The notes beneath the pieces are model-generated. The model did no database searches. It worked only from the letters and a program-made list of their open reading frames with translations, and was not told where the DNA came from. A stretch of DNA of 64,000 nucleotides from Miscanthus floridulus (Eukaryota > Streptophyta > Magnoliopsida > Poales > Poaceae): the NCBI RefSeq assembly GCF_019320115.1, contig NC_089588.1, forward strand, positions 121,526,837 through 121,590,836. The letters are read 5' to 3'. Positions 33,179 to 44,856 of this stretch are shown here, piece by piece (positions within the stretch are counted from its first letter, which is position 1; each line of letters begins with the position of its first letter). A program made the translations under genes and the position numbers.

Positions 33179-33784
33179 TGTTTGTGGATTAAAAGCCTAC
33201 AAAACTATAGAATGAAGCTATGTATTAAGGACGGATGTTTTTATCTATGTCTCATTTCATTTATATGATGCGGAAGTCTCGTAAACAATGCCTTAAGACT
33301 CTCCGTCGAGACTGACCTCATAATTCATATTCCAAGTCATCACTTTTACTGATATGCCACCTGATTAAATAGCAATGGAACTCTCATGGGGACCGGCCTT
33401 ACAAGGGATCGTGCGATGACACCACTACCCGTTGTATTTAACCTCAGAAACTCAAAGCCCTTGTGCACCCATTTTCTCATTGTAATCGTCAAACAATATC
33501 TCTAAGAGGGGTCTAGTTGGATTGTTGTCTCGGCTTGTCAATGAAAAAGTCTTTGGTACTAGTAGTGTTACTATAACACTATATGTTAATTAGTAGGACA
33601 ATAGATTGTCAACTTTTTATTTTTAACACAATGTGATACTTTTTTCTTCGAGGCAACCTTTATTTAATTATCATTGCTTTACCATGAGAGATGAAAGATG
33701 TAACAATAAAGATTGTATATTAGTAGTATTTGTCCACGTGTCATAATGGTCAGACTTGACTGCACGGTTTGCAATATGTAAGTA
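33179..33784. other. Paralogue of the E2 flanks (empty site)
   Basis: About 33340-33541 matches 20336-20540 and then continues directly into sequence matching the right side of E2. The site reads GTTGTCTCGGCTTGTC, with one TCG. The rest is the AT-rich upstream segment of RING copy d. Confidence 0.7.
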
Positions 33785-34044
33785 CTCCCTCCAGTTCTCT
33801 AAAACAAGTCGTTTTGGACATCGACACGGTCTTTAAGAAATGACTTTGACTGCAACTTTTTGCTATAAAATATTTATAAAATATAGTCAATATATACTTT
33901 TATGAAACTACATTTCGAGATGAATCTACTTACGTCACTTTCATATTTTCAAACTCAACCCAAAAGAAGTTATTTGTAGTCAAAGTTTAAAATGTTTGAC
34001 TTAAGACAACCTCAAAACGACTTGCTTTAGAGAACCCGATGGAG
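33785..34044. mobile_element. Stowaway-like MITE with TA duplication
   Basis: CTCCCTCCAGTTCTCTAAAA and, inverted, CTCCATCGGGTTCTCTAAAG end a 260-bp element; both continue CAAGTCGTTTT. TA flanks both sides (33783-33784 and 34045-34046). Confidence 0.85.
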
Positions 34045-34211
34045 TATTGTCTTTAACCAATAATAGTAACGCATCGGTGGCATCATTTTCTAGGAATTTC
34101 AATAATGACGTATGTAAATGGTTTTAAATAGCGGGCTATAGATCCATTGATGATGACGTACCTACATGGTTCGTACGCAGATTGCCATCATCATCGTGAT
34201 GTCACCACCCC

Positions 34212-34604
34212 TTGGCCGCCATGGATCCATCGATGGCCACAACAGCACACAATCCTCGCAACTGTCGTCAACCCCAGCCACCTACAAAAAGAAACCTTGA
34301 TCCTGTAGTCTACTCAGTTATAATGAGCAAGGACCACCTGCCGTCGTTGCAGGACGGCCGTCCGTACCGCCAGACGTCCTACTACAGCCAGAATTCCGGC
34401 CAGGAGCACCACGGGAACCAGAATATGTTCCTCATACTGCTGGTTGCCGTCGTGGCCATCATCTTGCTGCTCAGGTTCCTCTGCTACGACTGCCGGCCGG
34501 ACGCGGAGGAGCAGGAGACGGCCGGAGTTGGTGGGGACACACTGGAGAGCAACGAAGCTGGTGGCGCGGCTGGGTCGACAGTAGGGCACCGGCATCGACG
34601 GTAG
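34212..34604 (+). pseudogene. ATL-like RING-H2 gene, copy d, RING lost
   Basis: Homology to copies b and c is clearest from ATG 34323: LPSLQDGRPYRQTSYYSQNSG, a membrane segment (LILLVAVVAIILLLRFLC) and EEQETAG...LESNEAGG. The frame then shifts and ends at a TAG after GHRHRR, and no RING sequence follows. It could make a small membrane protein of 94-130 residues but not a ligase. Confidence 0.75.
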
Positions 34605-35747
34605 CAGGCGCGGACTCTGCTACCGATTAGGTTGAAATTGATATCTAAACTACTAAACTGCATAATGTAGTAGCTTCTTTTAGGCAGAAGGGTTACCATG
34701 GCACTCCGATTAGAGGTTGCTGACTGAGTTCCTTTTAGTAAATTATGCAAATATTAGCTGGTTATAGGGTTCCACACATGCTGCAAAGGTTAGCTTAATT
34801 GCAAGCAATAGAGCTGTTAACATTGTGCAAGATATCATATCCCTTTATCAGTAAGTAGACAAGAAACCAGCCATATGCCTTATTCTTATTCCTGTTATGT
34901 TTTCCCATTATACTAATTCCTTAATTTGTAAATTTTTATGCACATGATGAAGGCTTGTACGTTGGAAAGCTCTCTTAAGCTTTGGCAAGCTTACATACTG
35001 CATTTCCAGCAACTGCTTATAGGCAATATAAGTTGGCCGAATGCAGCAAATATTTATGCACAATATAAGTTTGCAGGTATCTCAGTCATGCTGCTCCTAT
35101 TATCTGAAATTTAGCCCTGTTTATTATGCCTTCTGTATGCTGAATTTAGGCAGCATGGTGTAGCAGCACTAATATTCCATTGTGTATTTCATGGGTTTTC
35201 CTCACATATAAACTAAGACTAGAATTTCAACTCGCAAGTAGGAAAGAGTTCCCTTTGTTTAGTTTTATACAACATCTTGCTGACTTAATGTTTCTGGCCT
35301 CTTCTTGGTAGAACTGATGCTGACAGATTCGGCTACAATTTTGTTTATATTGAGATAACCAATCATGAACATTAGAGGTATAAGCTGCTATGTTCTGGAA
35401 ATTTTTCATTGTTCATTAGTAGTTGAGTTAAATACTTGAGTTAGCTATGTTGGCCTGGGCTTTCTATGTTAGTGTGCTAAATGTTTAGTCTCCCCTTATT
35501 AAAAAAGTTTGGTCTTATAATTTTTTTCTGTATATGGTCACAGTACTGTAGTAGCTTGCTTGTATAAAAATTAATAATCTTTTGGTTTGCACAATAAACC
35601 ATGACAATGCAATTCTTCTCCATGAGTCCTGTTCCACTGAATGGTTTTAACAATACAAGCAATATTTATTTCCTGAAATTTAAATATGTGGCTTCTTTTC
35701 TTTAGTGATCTGCTGAATAAACTACCAACCATATTTGTCATGTACAG
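34605..35747. other. Intron-like sequence upstream of a GTPase exon
   Basis: T-rich sequence with several splice-like signals. It may be an intron of the MTG1-like gene fragment that follows. A weak exon candidate near 34800-34845 (reading NRAVNIVQDIISLY) could not be assigned to a family. Confidence 0.35.
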
Positions 35748-36186
35748 ATTACAACTGAGCCCAGTATTTATGTGCTTGATACACCTGGTGTTCTTGTGCC
35801 AAGCATGCAAGACATGGTTTAAAGCTTGCTTTGACACACTATCGGACTCCTTGAGTTTGCCGAGTGTCCCAAACACTCGGCAAAAGGCATAAAACACTCG
35901 GCGAATTGTTCGCCGAGTGTAACACTCGGCGAATTACACTCGGAAAAAAATGACTCGGCAAAGACGTCTTTGCCGAGTGTTTTTTGTCGGGCACTCGGCA
36001 AAGGCTTTGCCGAGTGCCGGACACTCGGCAAAGGGCGGACACTCGGCAAAGTTGGAACCGAAAAAAAAACCCGAAAAAAATGAGAATTTTTACACAAAAA
36101 AAAATGTAATTTTTTTTTAATTGATGGAGGCCCCCACCGGTCAGCGCCCATCCATCTTCGGCTTTTTTCGCGTAAATTTCACGGCT

Positions 36187-36262
36187 ATGCGGCCGACGGG
36201 ATTCGAACCTGAGACCTCCTGCTACGCACAAACCTCCTTTACCACTACACCACACTGTCACT
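36187..36262 (-). other. tRNA-like module (pol III A and B boxes) inside E4
   Basis: On the minus strand TGGTGTAGTGGTAAAGG matches a tRNA A box and GGTTCGAATCC is a perfect B box, spaced as in a tRNA. I could not build a good acceptor or T stem, so this is a tRNA-derived sequence or SINE head rather than a functional tRNA. Confidence 0.6.
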
Positions 36263-36764
36263 TGTGTCTAGATTCCGTTTTAGTTCCCAATATATTATAC
36301 TAAACCGAGTGTAAATTATTTGTTTGAGGCCCTAAACGAATTCAAATAAAAAAGTTGTGAACTACAAAGTTTCATAACTTTTCGAGATCTACACTTTTAG
36401 TTTAGGAAGTTTTTCCATTCGAGGTCGTTTACAAAATTTGAATTTTAAAATTTGGAAATTCAAACGTAGTTTTGCATGACAAGATGTTTTCAAATAAAAA
36501 AGTTGCCAACTACAATGTTTCATAACTTTTCGAGATCTACAGAGTTTATTTTGGTTGTTTTTCCATCCGAGGTCGTTTATAAAATTTGAATTTTAAAATT
36601 TTGAAATTCAAACACAGTTTTGCATGACAAGATATTTTCAAATCAAAAAGTTGCCGACTACAATGTTTCATAACTTTTGGAGATCTACAATTTTTATTTA
36701 GGAAGTTTTTCCATCCGAGGTCTTTTGAAAAATTTAAATTTTAAAATTTTTAAATTCAAACGTT

Positions 36765-37773
36765 GTTTTTCATGACAAAATGATTTCAAATCAAAATGTT
36801 GCCAACTACATAATTTCATAACTTATCAAGATCTACAAAGTTTATTTTGGTCATTTGTTCATCCGACATAGTGGTAGTAACATTGTTCACAAATCTTATA
36901 TATTTGTCTTCTACTTTCATGAAACTAATATGAGAGATATGAGTGATGTAGATTTTATGAACAACGTTATTGTCGCTTTGTCAAATGAAGAAATGACCAA
37001 AATAAACTTTGTAGATCTTGAAAAGTTATACAACTTTGTAGTTGAAAAGTTTTTCATTTGAATTCATTTAGGGCCTCAAAAATTGCTTCGAAAAACTGAT
37101 TTGCCGAGGGCCAAAAAAATGCACATGGCAAAATGCCTCTTTGCCGAGTGCCAAAACATAGGCACTCGGCAAAATACGGCTTTGCTGAGTGCTAGAAAAA
37201 AGGCACTCGGCAAACTGAGAGTAAATTGCTTGTTTGAGGCCCTAAATGAATTCAAATAAAAAAGTGGTCAACTACAAAGTTTCGTAACTTTTTGAGATCT
37301 ACAATTTTCATTTAGTAAGTTTTTCCATCCGAGGTCGTTTGAAAAATTTGAATTTTAAATTTGAGAGATTCAAACGTAGTTTTGCATGACAAGATGATTT
37401 CAAATCAAAATGTTGCCAACTACAAAATTTCATAACTTATCAAGATCTACAAAGTTTATTTTGGTCATTTGTTCATCCGACATAGTGGAAGTAACATTGT
37501 TCACAAATCTTATATATTTGTCTTCTACTTTCATGAAACTAATATGAGAGATATGAGTGATGTAGATTTTATGAACAACGTTATTATCGCTTTGTCAAAT
37601 GAAGAAATGACCAAAATAAACTTTGTAGATCTTGAGAAGTTATACAACTTTGTAGTTGAAAAGTTTTTCATTTGAATTCATTTAGGGCCTCAAAAATTGC
37701 TTCGAAAAACTGATTTGCCGAGGGCAAAAAAAATGCACACGGCAAAATGTCTCTTTGCCGAGTGCCAGAAAAA
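36765..37773. repeat. Direct repeat inside E4
   Basis: Two copies of about 395 bp, offset 614, at 36765-37160 and 37379-37773. Each holds a 68-codon frame differing by one residue. It overlaps the TTTGCCGAGGGC subterminal block, so part of the right end has been duplicated inwards. The frame has no domain and is probably not a gene. Confidence 0.85.
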
Positions 37774-37926
37774 AACACTCGGCAAAGACATATTTTGCCG
37801 TGTGTTTTTGTTTGCCGAGTGTATTTTTCTGGCACTCGGCAAACACGGTCTTTGCCGAGTGTCCGATAAAATACACTCGGCAAAGCCTCCGGCACTCGGC
37901 AAATCGCCGGTTTCCGGTAGTGACAG

Positions 37927-38519
37927 GTAACATTTTAGAGCATGCCTTTTTTGTGTGCCATCAACTCATTTGAAGAGTGTGGATCTTTCTGTAAAGTCTG
38001 CATAGAAACCCTTATACTTGTGGATGTGCCTGACCAATAGCTAATTTTTCTTTACTAGCAGATGGTAGTGGGGTGCATGACCACATTGGACGTGGAGCAC
38101 TAATTGCAGGAGGTCGGTGCATAGGAGGGCAAGTCTGTTTGATAATCAGTTGCTAGTGCTGAAAGCCTCACTCTGTGTTGTGTTATGCAATATTTTGTGT
38201 AGTGAGTATTATGTCCTCTGAACTCAATATAGCGAGGTTGGACTTGCTGTGTAGTATCTCAACTCACATTATAGGAGCTGTCTTGTTGATTTCTCATTGT
38301 TGGGATCATGTATCGATCAATCATAGCTATTTGAATTTGGATGACATGTGAATGTGATGAATAACGTATTTTTTGATGGACAATGAGTACACACATGTTG
38401 ATTAACTATGACTTATGAGTGCATCACTTAGCTATAATTGCTGGATTAATGGTTACAGTATATTAAATTGAAATTTTGGTGGTGTATATGTGTTTCTTGT
38501 CGGCATGATAATTTTCTCC
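37927..38519. other. Intron-like sequence after the GTPase exon
   Basis: Begins with the splice donor. A short exon-like stretch after TTTACTAGCAG at 38061 reads DGSGVHDHIGRGALIAGG, which I cannot assign. Confidence 0.35.
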
Positions 38520-38803
38520 TGTCGGCGCTTGTGTCAGGAAAGACATCACTAATCCTGTCGGTTTGTTTTCCTGACGGGAATTCCTGAAGGTTTAGGTGGC
38601 AGGATTTAGGTTTGAGTGGTCAAATTGTGGCCGTCAGGAATTGTTCCCTGACGGTTAGCCATCAGGAAAAGTCGACCTTTCCTGTCGAGCTGTTCCTGTC
38701 GGCGTGTTCCTGACGGTTGCCCGTCAGGAATATATTTCCTAACGGTTTTTGGGATTTTCCCGACGGTTTTTGGCTGTTAGGAAAAACTCTGAGTCTGGTA
38801 GTG
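38520..38803. mobile_element. Right end of CACTA element E5
   Basis: Repeated CCTGACGG and CCGTCAGGAA words lead to a terminus that reads CACTACCAGACTCAGAG on the minus strand and ends at 38803. The matching left end was not found, so E5 is probably truncated. Confidence 0.6.
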
Positions 38804-39741
38804 GCAGGGGTAAAGTTTCACCATTGGTTCAAAGGCCGACGGGGCACAGTGGGGCGACAAACTACTGATGGTGAAAATTGTTTTCATCGTCGGCCGCCAT
38901 CGAATAATATCCCGACCAGCGGTGAAAACAATTTTCACCAAGGTTACTAATATAGAGATATATTCGCTTTAAGAACAATTTGATGGTTTCATTATCGAGC
39001 AAGTCTTGAATCTGAATGGAGACCGCTGCATTGATATATAGATATATATTTGTGTTTTTAGCTTGACCATTGCATTGATATATAGATATATATTTGTGTT
39101 TTTAGCTTGGACTTGTGTTCAACTTTATATCCCATGTTCTTGAGGAAACATTGTGGTCGGGGACTCCTGACTTGAACCGGATGTGTATTTTGATGCATTG
39201 TGTAGGTCTTGGACTTGATTTTATATCTAAATTAGTTTTCTAAAGATGAATTATTACCGCCGGCACTAGATAAACCATTGGTGATATGGTAAAACATGCA
39301 GTGATGATCAAGACATCACGGCTGAATCAAATTGTGCACGAGCGGTGATGAGCTCTTCATCATGTCCAGATCAAACGATGCACTAGTGGTAATGAGCTCT
39401 TCATCACCATCGGGTCGTACACCACAACGGCAATAAAAATCGCTTCCTCACCGCCTAACCAAACAACACAACAGTGGTCATGAGCTCTTCGGCACAGCCT
39501 AATCATATTCCTGACCAACAGTGATGTACAACTTCATCACCACTGGATTGTATGCTAGACAGGTGATAATGTCCAGTTCGTCACTAGTGGATCGAATGCT
39601 GGCGGTGGTGATGGAAATGATATCACCGCCAGTTCTGAACCGGCAGTGATAACCTTTGTTACCACTGACCACTTTTACAAACACTGGCTAAAACATGAAG
39701 AGGGGTTACGAAATGGCGGTGACGAAGTTTGTGTAGTAGTG
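38804..39741. mobile_element. Partial CACTA element of the E6 family
   Basis: This matches 59920-61253 (shared GGTAAAGTTTCACC, GCTTTAAGAACA, and the TCACCGCCAGTTCTGAACCGG repeats). It ends with the terminus CACTACTACACAAAC (minus strand) at 39741, followed by TTT. Its left end has been replaced by E5. Confidence 0.75.
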
Positions 39742-40305
39742 TTTGGACAAAGCAGGGTATGTTTACATTCAATACAACTAGTTCTAATACTTATTAGATT
39801 TGAACACATTAGAATTTATTCTTTTGTGGCATTGTATTCTAAGACATCAAACATTGTTGATATATTAGTAGGCGTGTGTAGCAATAACCTACCCAAGTGT
39901 TCAACACTGACTCAACTTAGATGCTCATATTTCTTTCCTAGATTTATCATGAAAAGGTTACATAACACGTTGTGGTGCATTCAGTGGTCAGCATGTGCAT
40001 TGTGTGGTGTATGCATATCCAACATTTTACTTTAAGAAAAGTGACCGTTTAGATGTCTTACGGTGGAATTTTGTTGGAAAAAGATCTATTGGATTTTTAA
40101 CCGTTGGATATGAAATTTATGGTCCAGATCTCCTTCTCCAACCTTAGCTTTTTCCTTTTTCTTCCTGTGGCCACAGAGCCACCCATTCAACTGTTGCCAC
40201 TTCTTTCTCCATTTGTTGCGCCCACAACCTCCTCTGCCTCCAGCCTAGGCAGTGCTGGGGTGTCCACCGCCTTTTCTGCCATGACAAGGCGGCGGGGCGT
40301 GTGTG

Positions 40306-40370
<65 letters not shown>

Positions 40371-41204
40371 GAAACAGAGGTAAACAGCACTACTACACAA
40401 ACTCTTTTGGGAGGTGTTTTCAATACAGGCTCCCAGGCGGTTGGGCCGGTTTCCTACAAATGTTGCAACGTGGAATCTTTTTATACGCTTTGGGCACTCT
40501 CTTAAACTAAATTAGGTATGTTTACAAGTTAGCAAAAGGGAGTAAAGACTAGTTGCAAAATTTCGCTCCAGATTAAAAGGAGAAAACTTTTGTTCATGTT
40601 CTTGATTTTCTAGTATTATATTTAAGCAATTTATTTTTCTACTGAAAACTAGCAAACCATATTTCGTGGCGGTGCATGTTGACTCTCATGAAAATGATCA
40701 CTCTGATGAAAATAGACAATTTCGTGGCGGGATAGTTATCTTCATGGTGGTGCGTGGAGCACTCAAATGCAAAACAAGCTGACTTCATGATGGTATGTGG
40801 AGCATTCCTCAAGAAAATGAGTTTTCGTGACAGGATTTACATCACCCACATGAAAAAGATTATTTTCATGAGAGTGTGCTTTGCATTCTCATGGAAAAAT
40901 TGTTCCCCTCATGAAATCTCCATTTTGTGGTAGTGTGTTTGGCGCACTAGGTGGTAAATCTAGAATGGGTAACACTATATCGCATTGCTTTGTCCGATTT
41001 AGGTCCTCCCGATTCTATAAAATAATAAAGTACATATAATTGTACAAAGATTTTTGTTCAGAGTTTCAGAAATGGTAAGCTTATTCATATATATAAACTT
41101 TGTTCTTGATTGATTGATCAAACTCACAGTTGCAAGATTGTCGTGGATCTCAAACTGTGTGACAATCTCAATCAGCGTGGCCGTTTTCTCTGCCTGATCA
41201 ATTG
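39742..41204. other. Duplicated segment A with a CACTA-like remnant
   Basis: 39745-40260 matches 50205-50530 and 61257-61830. 40250-40298 is a tiny piece of the second RING family (GGGGTGTCCACCGCC). 40440-41200 matches 51200-51960 and contains repeated CTCATGAAAA words ending in a CACTACCACAAAATGG terminus at 40935. No intact gene. Confidence 0.65.
40299..40368. repeat. (GT)n microsatellite
   Basis: About 35 GT units with one interruption. It sits where the RING-gene fragments break off in this family. Confidence 0.95.
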
Positions 41205-41640
41205 ATGGCCAGAATGCCCTTACTGGCTGTGGCTGTGGCGGGAGGAAGCCAGTGTCTCGTCGACCTATGGACAACCGTGCCCTTGGCGGCCAACTGGCAG
41301 GAGCCACTGGGACAGGACTCCGGCATCCCACCTTGGTCATCATGGCCGCGTGAGACCAAAAACCAGGTGTTGCTCGGTGTCTCCCTCCCGGTGATGGTAA
41401 TCGTTTGCTGGGGTGTCCACCATCTTTTCTGCCGTGACAAGGAGGACGACGAGCAGGATACCAGCAGGTTTGTTCTTGGACCGTGGAGCAACAATGACAA
41501 GGCCGAAGGTGTCAGTGCTCTGCCGCCGCCATCGCTACAGGTGCAGTAGCCACCCGAAAGTGGGGATGGCCGTGGACCGTGGAGCAACGGTCGCAAAGAA
41601 GGTGATAGACCTCCGCAGTGGCAGTGTGTGTGTGTGTGTC
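41205..41640 (+). pseudogene. Second ATL-like gene family, fragment f1
   Basis: ATG at 41205 starts MARMPLLAVAVAGG, then WQEPLGQDSGIPPWSSWP, a membrane segment (LLGVSLPVMVIVCWGVH), then DKEDDEQDTSRF and VSALPPPS. A TAG follows at the end of PSLQVQ. Beyond it the homology goes on to RPP and stops at a TG microsatellite; the RING half is absent. Copies f2-f4 break off at the same place. Only f5 at 63296 runs on to a RING. Confidence 0.75.
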
Positions 41641-42445
41641 CCGCGTGCCACCCTGAGCCCGCGGGCACCACCGATCGCATGACAGGTCCGTCCACGCGCC
41701 GCCGCGAGCTTGTCAGGGCCCACCCGAGCGCACGCCGAGGACCGGCGGCACGCCTTTGTCTGCCGCGACCTCCCATGCGCTACTGATTTCTCCCCATTGC
41801 TAACCCCAACCCGCGGGGTATTTCCATGACTGATCGTGAAGAAAACGGACGAAGCCCGGTTGAAATGATAAGGCGAGGGTAATCTTGTTTTTTCACGTGG
41901 GTGTCTTTTGTTTTCTCTTTTTTCATGCCATCTAATCCACCTAGATTTAACTGTTTTAGAAACAGAGGTAAATGTATGCTTCATTCCAAAATCGCTAGGG
42001 CAAAATCACAAAGTTGAAAAGTAGGGACAAAATCACCATTGCAATCTAAAATAAGGACAAAAACACCAAATTCCCTAATTATTAATTTCTTTTATCCCTA
42101 ATGCTATTTTCCAAGCGCGCAGACTCGCGTCTCTTGGCGTGCACAGCGTGCAGGCCATCGGATCTGATCCTAGGATGAAACAATGGAAGCGCCGCACTCA
42201 TGGACGAATCCAGCGGTGGGGCTAGGGGGGCTTCAGCCCCCCCTACCGATCCTGAACACGTGGAGTTTCCCTAAGTTATCTCTTAAAATTTTATGCATAC
42301 ATGTATTAGGTAGGAGGGGCTAAGGTTAAGAGAAGATAAAAAAGTTTATATTCTTTTGTTCAGCCCTCCCTAAATTTTTTTCTAGCTTCGTCACTGGCCG
42401 CACTGCATGCACGCGCTTATCTCCTCGACTCCACCCCACTGCATG

Positions 42446-42446
<1 letters not shown>
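41641..42446. other. Duplicated flank between f1 and f2
   Basis: 41950-42130 (TTAGAAACAGAGGTAAATG, then AAAATCGCTAGGGC) recurs after f2 and f3. The long minus-strand frames here are GC-rich shadows. No gene. Confidence 0.55.

Positions 42447-42506
<60 letters not shown>
42447..42506. repeat. (CT)n microsatellite
   Basis: About 30 CT units. Matching tracts lie at 43070-43090 and 52693-52767 in the paralogous segments. Confidence 0.95.
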
Positions 42507-42509
<3 letters not shown>

Positions 42510-42514
42510 TCCGG

Positions 42515-42780
42515 TGATAGTCATCGTTTGATGGGGTGTCCACCGCCTTTTCTGCCATGACAAGGAGGACGACGAGCAGGATACCAGCTGGTTTGTTCTT
42601 TGGACCGTGGAGCAACAACGATGATGCTGAAGGTGTCAGTGCTCTGCCACCGCCGTCGCTGCTGCAGCAGCAGCCACCCGAAAGCGGGGATGTGACCGTG
42701 GAATGCGGACCAACTGCGGCGAAGAAGAAAGTGACAGACCTCCGCGGCGGCGGGGTGTGTGTGTGTTGTGTGTGTGTTAG
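42515..42780 (+). pseudogene. Second ATL-like gene family, fragment f2
   Basis: Starts inside the membrane segment (VIVIV, stop, WGVHRLFC), then KEDDEQDTSWF, VSALPPPSLLQQQPPESGD and VTDLRGGG, ending in TG repeats. The N-terminus is missing; it joins directly to the (CT)n tract through CATCTCCGG. No RING. Confidence 0.7.
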
Positions 42781-43514
42781 AAACGGAGGTCAATGGATAA
42801 TTCGTTCCAAAATCGCGAGGGTGAAATCACAAAGTTTAAAAGTAGTGACAAAATCGCCATTGCAATTTAAAATAAGGACAGAAACACCAAATTCCCTAAT
42901 TATTACTTTCTTTTTTCCCTAATTCTACTTACAAAGCGTGCAGGCTCGTGTCTCTTGGCGTGCACATCGCGCAGGCCGTACTATCCGACCCCATGATGAA
43001 ACAATGGAAGCGCCCCACCGCCGCACTCACGCGTTTATCTCCTCGACTCCTCCCCACCGCATGCCAACTCTCTCTCTCTCTCTCTCTCATCTCCAGCGAA
43101 CAATCCCCGGCAGCCGCCCCCTCACGCCCCACTCTGGCGAGGTCCTCCCTAGTGGCCACACCCGCGCCCCAAAGTGCCCGCGCGATGCCCGCGACCGGCG
43201 TCCATGGCAGCGGTGGTGGCAATGGCGGGTTCAAGTGCCGGCGGCCTCCTCCTCCCCCGGTGAGGTATGCCTCCTCCTCCTTCTGGATCTGCTTCTTAGG
43301 GTTCCGGCGAGCCTCTCCCCCTCTTTCTTCCCCATATCCGATGGGATATAGAATGACCGGCCAGGGGGAGGTAGGTAGGGTAGGTGGTGGGGATGGCCGG
43401 CGGGCGGTTTAGGGGAGCTAGTAGTGGTAGCGGCAGCCATGGCCAGAGTTCGTTGGAGCTTGCCAGAGTTCGTCATGGCCACATGCGGGAGGGGGCAGGG
43501 GGGTGGGGGGAGAG
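42781..43514. other. Duplicated flank up to the retroelement insertion
   Basis: Matches 52400-53215 (CGCGCAGGCTCG, GAAACAATGGAAGCGCC, (CT)n, then a GC-rich GGCGGCCTCCTCC block). The frames are low-complexity. No gene is recognised. Confidence 0.55.
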
Positions 43515-44856
43515 TGAAAGGGACCGTGACGCCTAAGAGGGGGGGGGGAATGAGGCAACTTAAAATTCTACTTCTAAATTATGGCATCTTTTTCTAACCT
43601 TAGCAAGACCTATGCAAAAGATAAACTATCTAAATGTGCAACTACGGTTTTGCTAATGTGTTGCTATCTCTACCGCAAAAGGAGTAAAACAATTAATGTA
43701 AATGCGGAAGCTAAAGAGCAAGGTAGAGATATGCAAACTCCCATCGACGACTCTGGTATTTTTACTGAGGTATCGAGAAGCGCACAAGCTTCCCCCTAGT
43801 CCTCGTTGGAGCCACTCGCAAGGAATCCCTCGCAAGGGCCAAGCTCCCGGTCGGGTAACTCCGTGGATAGCCTTGGGCCTTCCCCACACGCAAGTGGATC
43901 TCTGACGTGCCTTCCGGCAAGCCTCTCCCGGATGCTCCCCGCCGTCTTCACTATCAAGCTTCTGGCCGAAACGCCGAGGGCCTTGTTCCCTCCGATACAC
44001 GGTGGCGGCCACACCACAAATGTGGTTGGTGTGATCTTGCAAGACTTCAAGCCCCTCCGATGTACAACAATGGTGCGCGCAAGCACCGAGTGGTAAGAGG
44101 TATGCAAACCTCACTAAACACTAGGCCTAAACCTAGAGCAAGCGCATAAGCGATGGTCTAATCAACCTAAGCACTTCGCAAAGTACCTACGCTAATCACC
44201 TAATGAAACACTAAGCACTATGCAAGTGGAGATCACTAAAATGGTGTATCAACACCCTTGATATGTTTCCTCAGCTCCACTCCTCTCAAATGGCCGGTTA
44301 GGGGTTGTATTTATAAGCCCCACTGAGAAAGTAGCCGTTGGAGACAAAATCTCGCTTTTCTGCTACTGACCGGACGCTGAAATCGTCCTAACCGGACGCG
44401 TCCGGTCGTCCCGACCGTTGGAGCTACGATCAACTGATCGGACGCTACCAGCGTCCGGTCACCTACCATCGGACGCATCCGATCGTAGTTTCGCTGCTCT
44501 GGAACCTCTCTGTACTCGACCGGACTCTGCTGTCCTGCGTCCGGTCGATCTGCCACCAGCATCTGGTCCAGCATCCGGTCACTTCTGTGAGCTCGTTTCT
44601 TCGCGATCTTGTGTATGGCTTGGTTCCTATCTTCATGCTTGGACTTTGCTTGATATCTTAGGTCTTCTCTTATGCTCCTAGGGTCTTGCTTATGGTGTTG
44701 ATCATCGGATCATCACGTCGCCTTTGTCCAAGTCATGTCTTGCATCCTATTGAACTACAAAACAATCACTTGCAAGTTCATTAGTCTAATTTGGTTGTGT
44801 TGATCATCAAACACCAAAATTGAAAGTAAATGGGCCAAGGGTCCATTTTCCTTATA
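43515..44856 (-). repeat. 3' LTR of the gag-only element
   Basis: Ends (minus strand) CGGTCCCTTTCA; the start reads TATAAGG where the other LTR has TGTAAGG. Palindromic ACCGGACGCGTCCGGT (44391-44406) and related CGGACGC words cluster at 44370-44580. Confidence 0.9.

Larger units (their letters stand above)
35837..37922. mobile_element. CACTA transposon E4, non-coding, 2.1 kb
   Basis: The ends are CACTATCGGACTCC and, inverted, CACTACCGGAAACC, flanked by ACA (35834-35836 and 37923-37925). Subterminal TTTGCCGAGTG repeats resemble those of E2. The interior has no transposase gene; it holds a tRNA-like module, a direct repeat, and many AGATCTACAAAGTTTAT words in both orientations that could fold into long stems. 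Confidence 0.9.
35748..37926 (+). pseudogene. Exon of an MTG1/RbgA-like GTPase split by CACTA E4
   Basis: After the acceptor TGTACAG the exon reads TTEPSIYVLDTPGVLVPSM, containing the DTPG (G3) motif of the circularly permuted YlqF/RbgA/MTG1 GTPases that act in ribosome assembly in organelles. After GACATG one base seems missing; in the corrected frame the exon continues KLALT and ends ACAG followed by the donor GTAAC. E4 lies between TTGACA and ACAG, so it sits four bases inside the exon end. No other GTPase exon was recognised nearby, so this is a gene fragment, perhaps captured or left by a duplication. Confidence 0.6.

Noticed and set aside
36187..36262. Functional tRNA gene
   Set aside because: A and B boxes fit, but the acceptor and T stems do not pair well and it is inside a transposon.
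40299..40368. Poly-Val/Cys and Thr/His frames across the GT tract
   Set aside because: Pure microsatellite translation.
42326..42508. Arg-Glu repeat protein frame
   Set aside because: Translation of the (CT)n tract; the same applies at 52546-52964.
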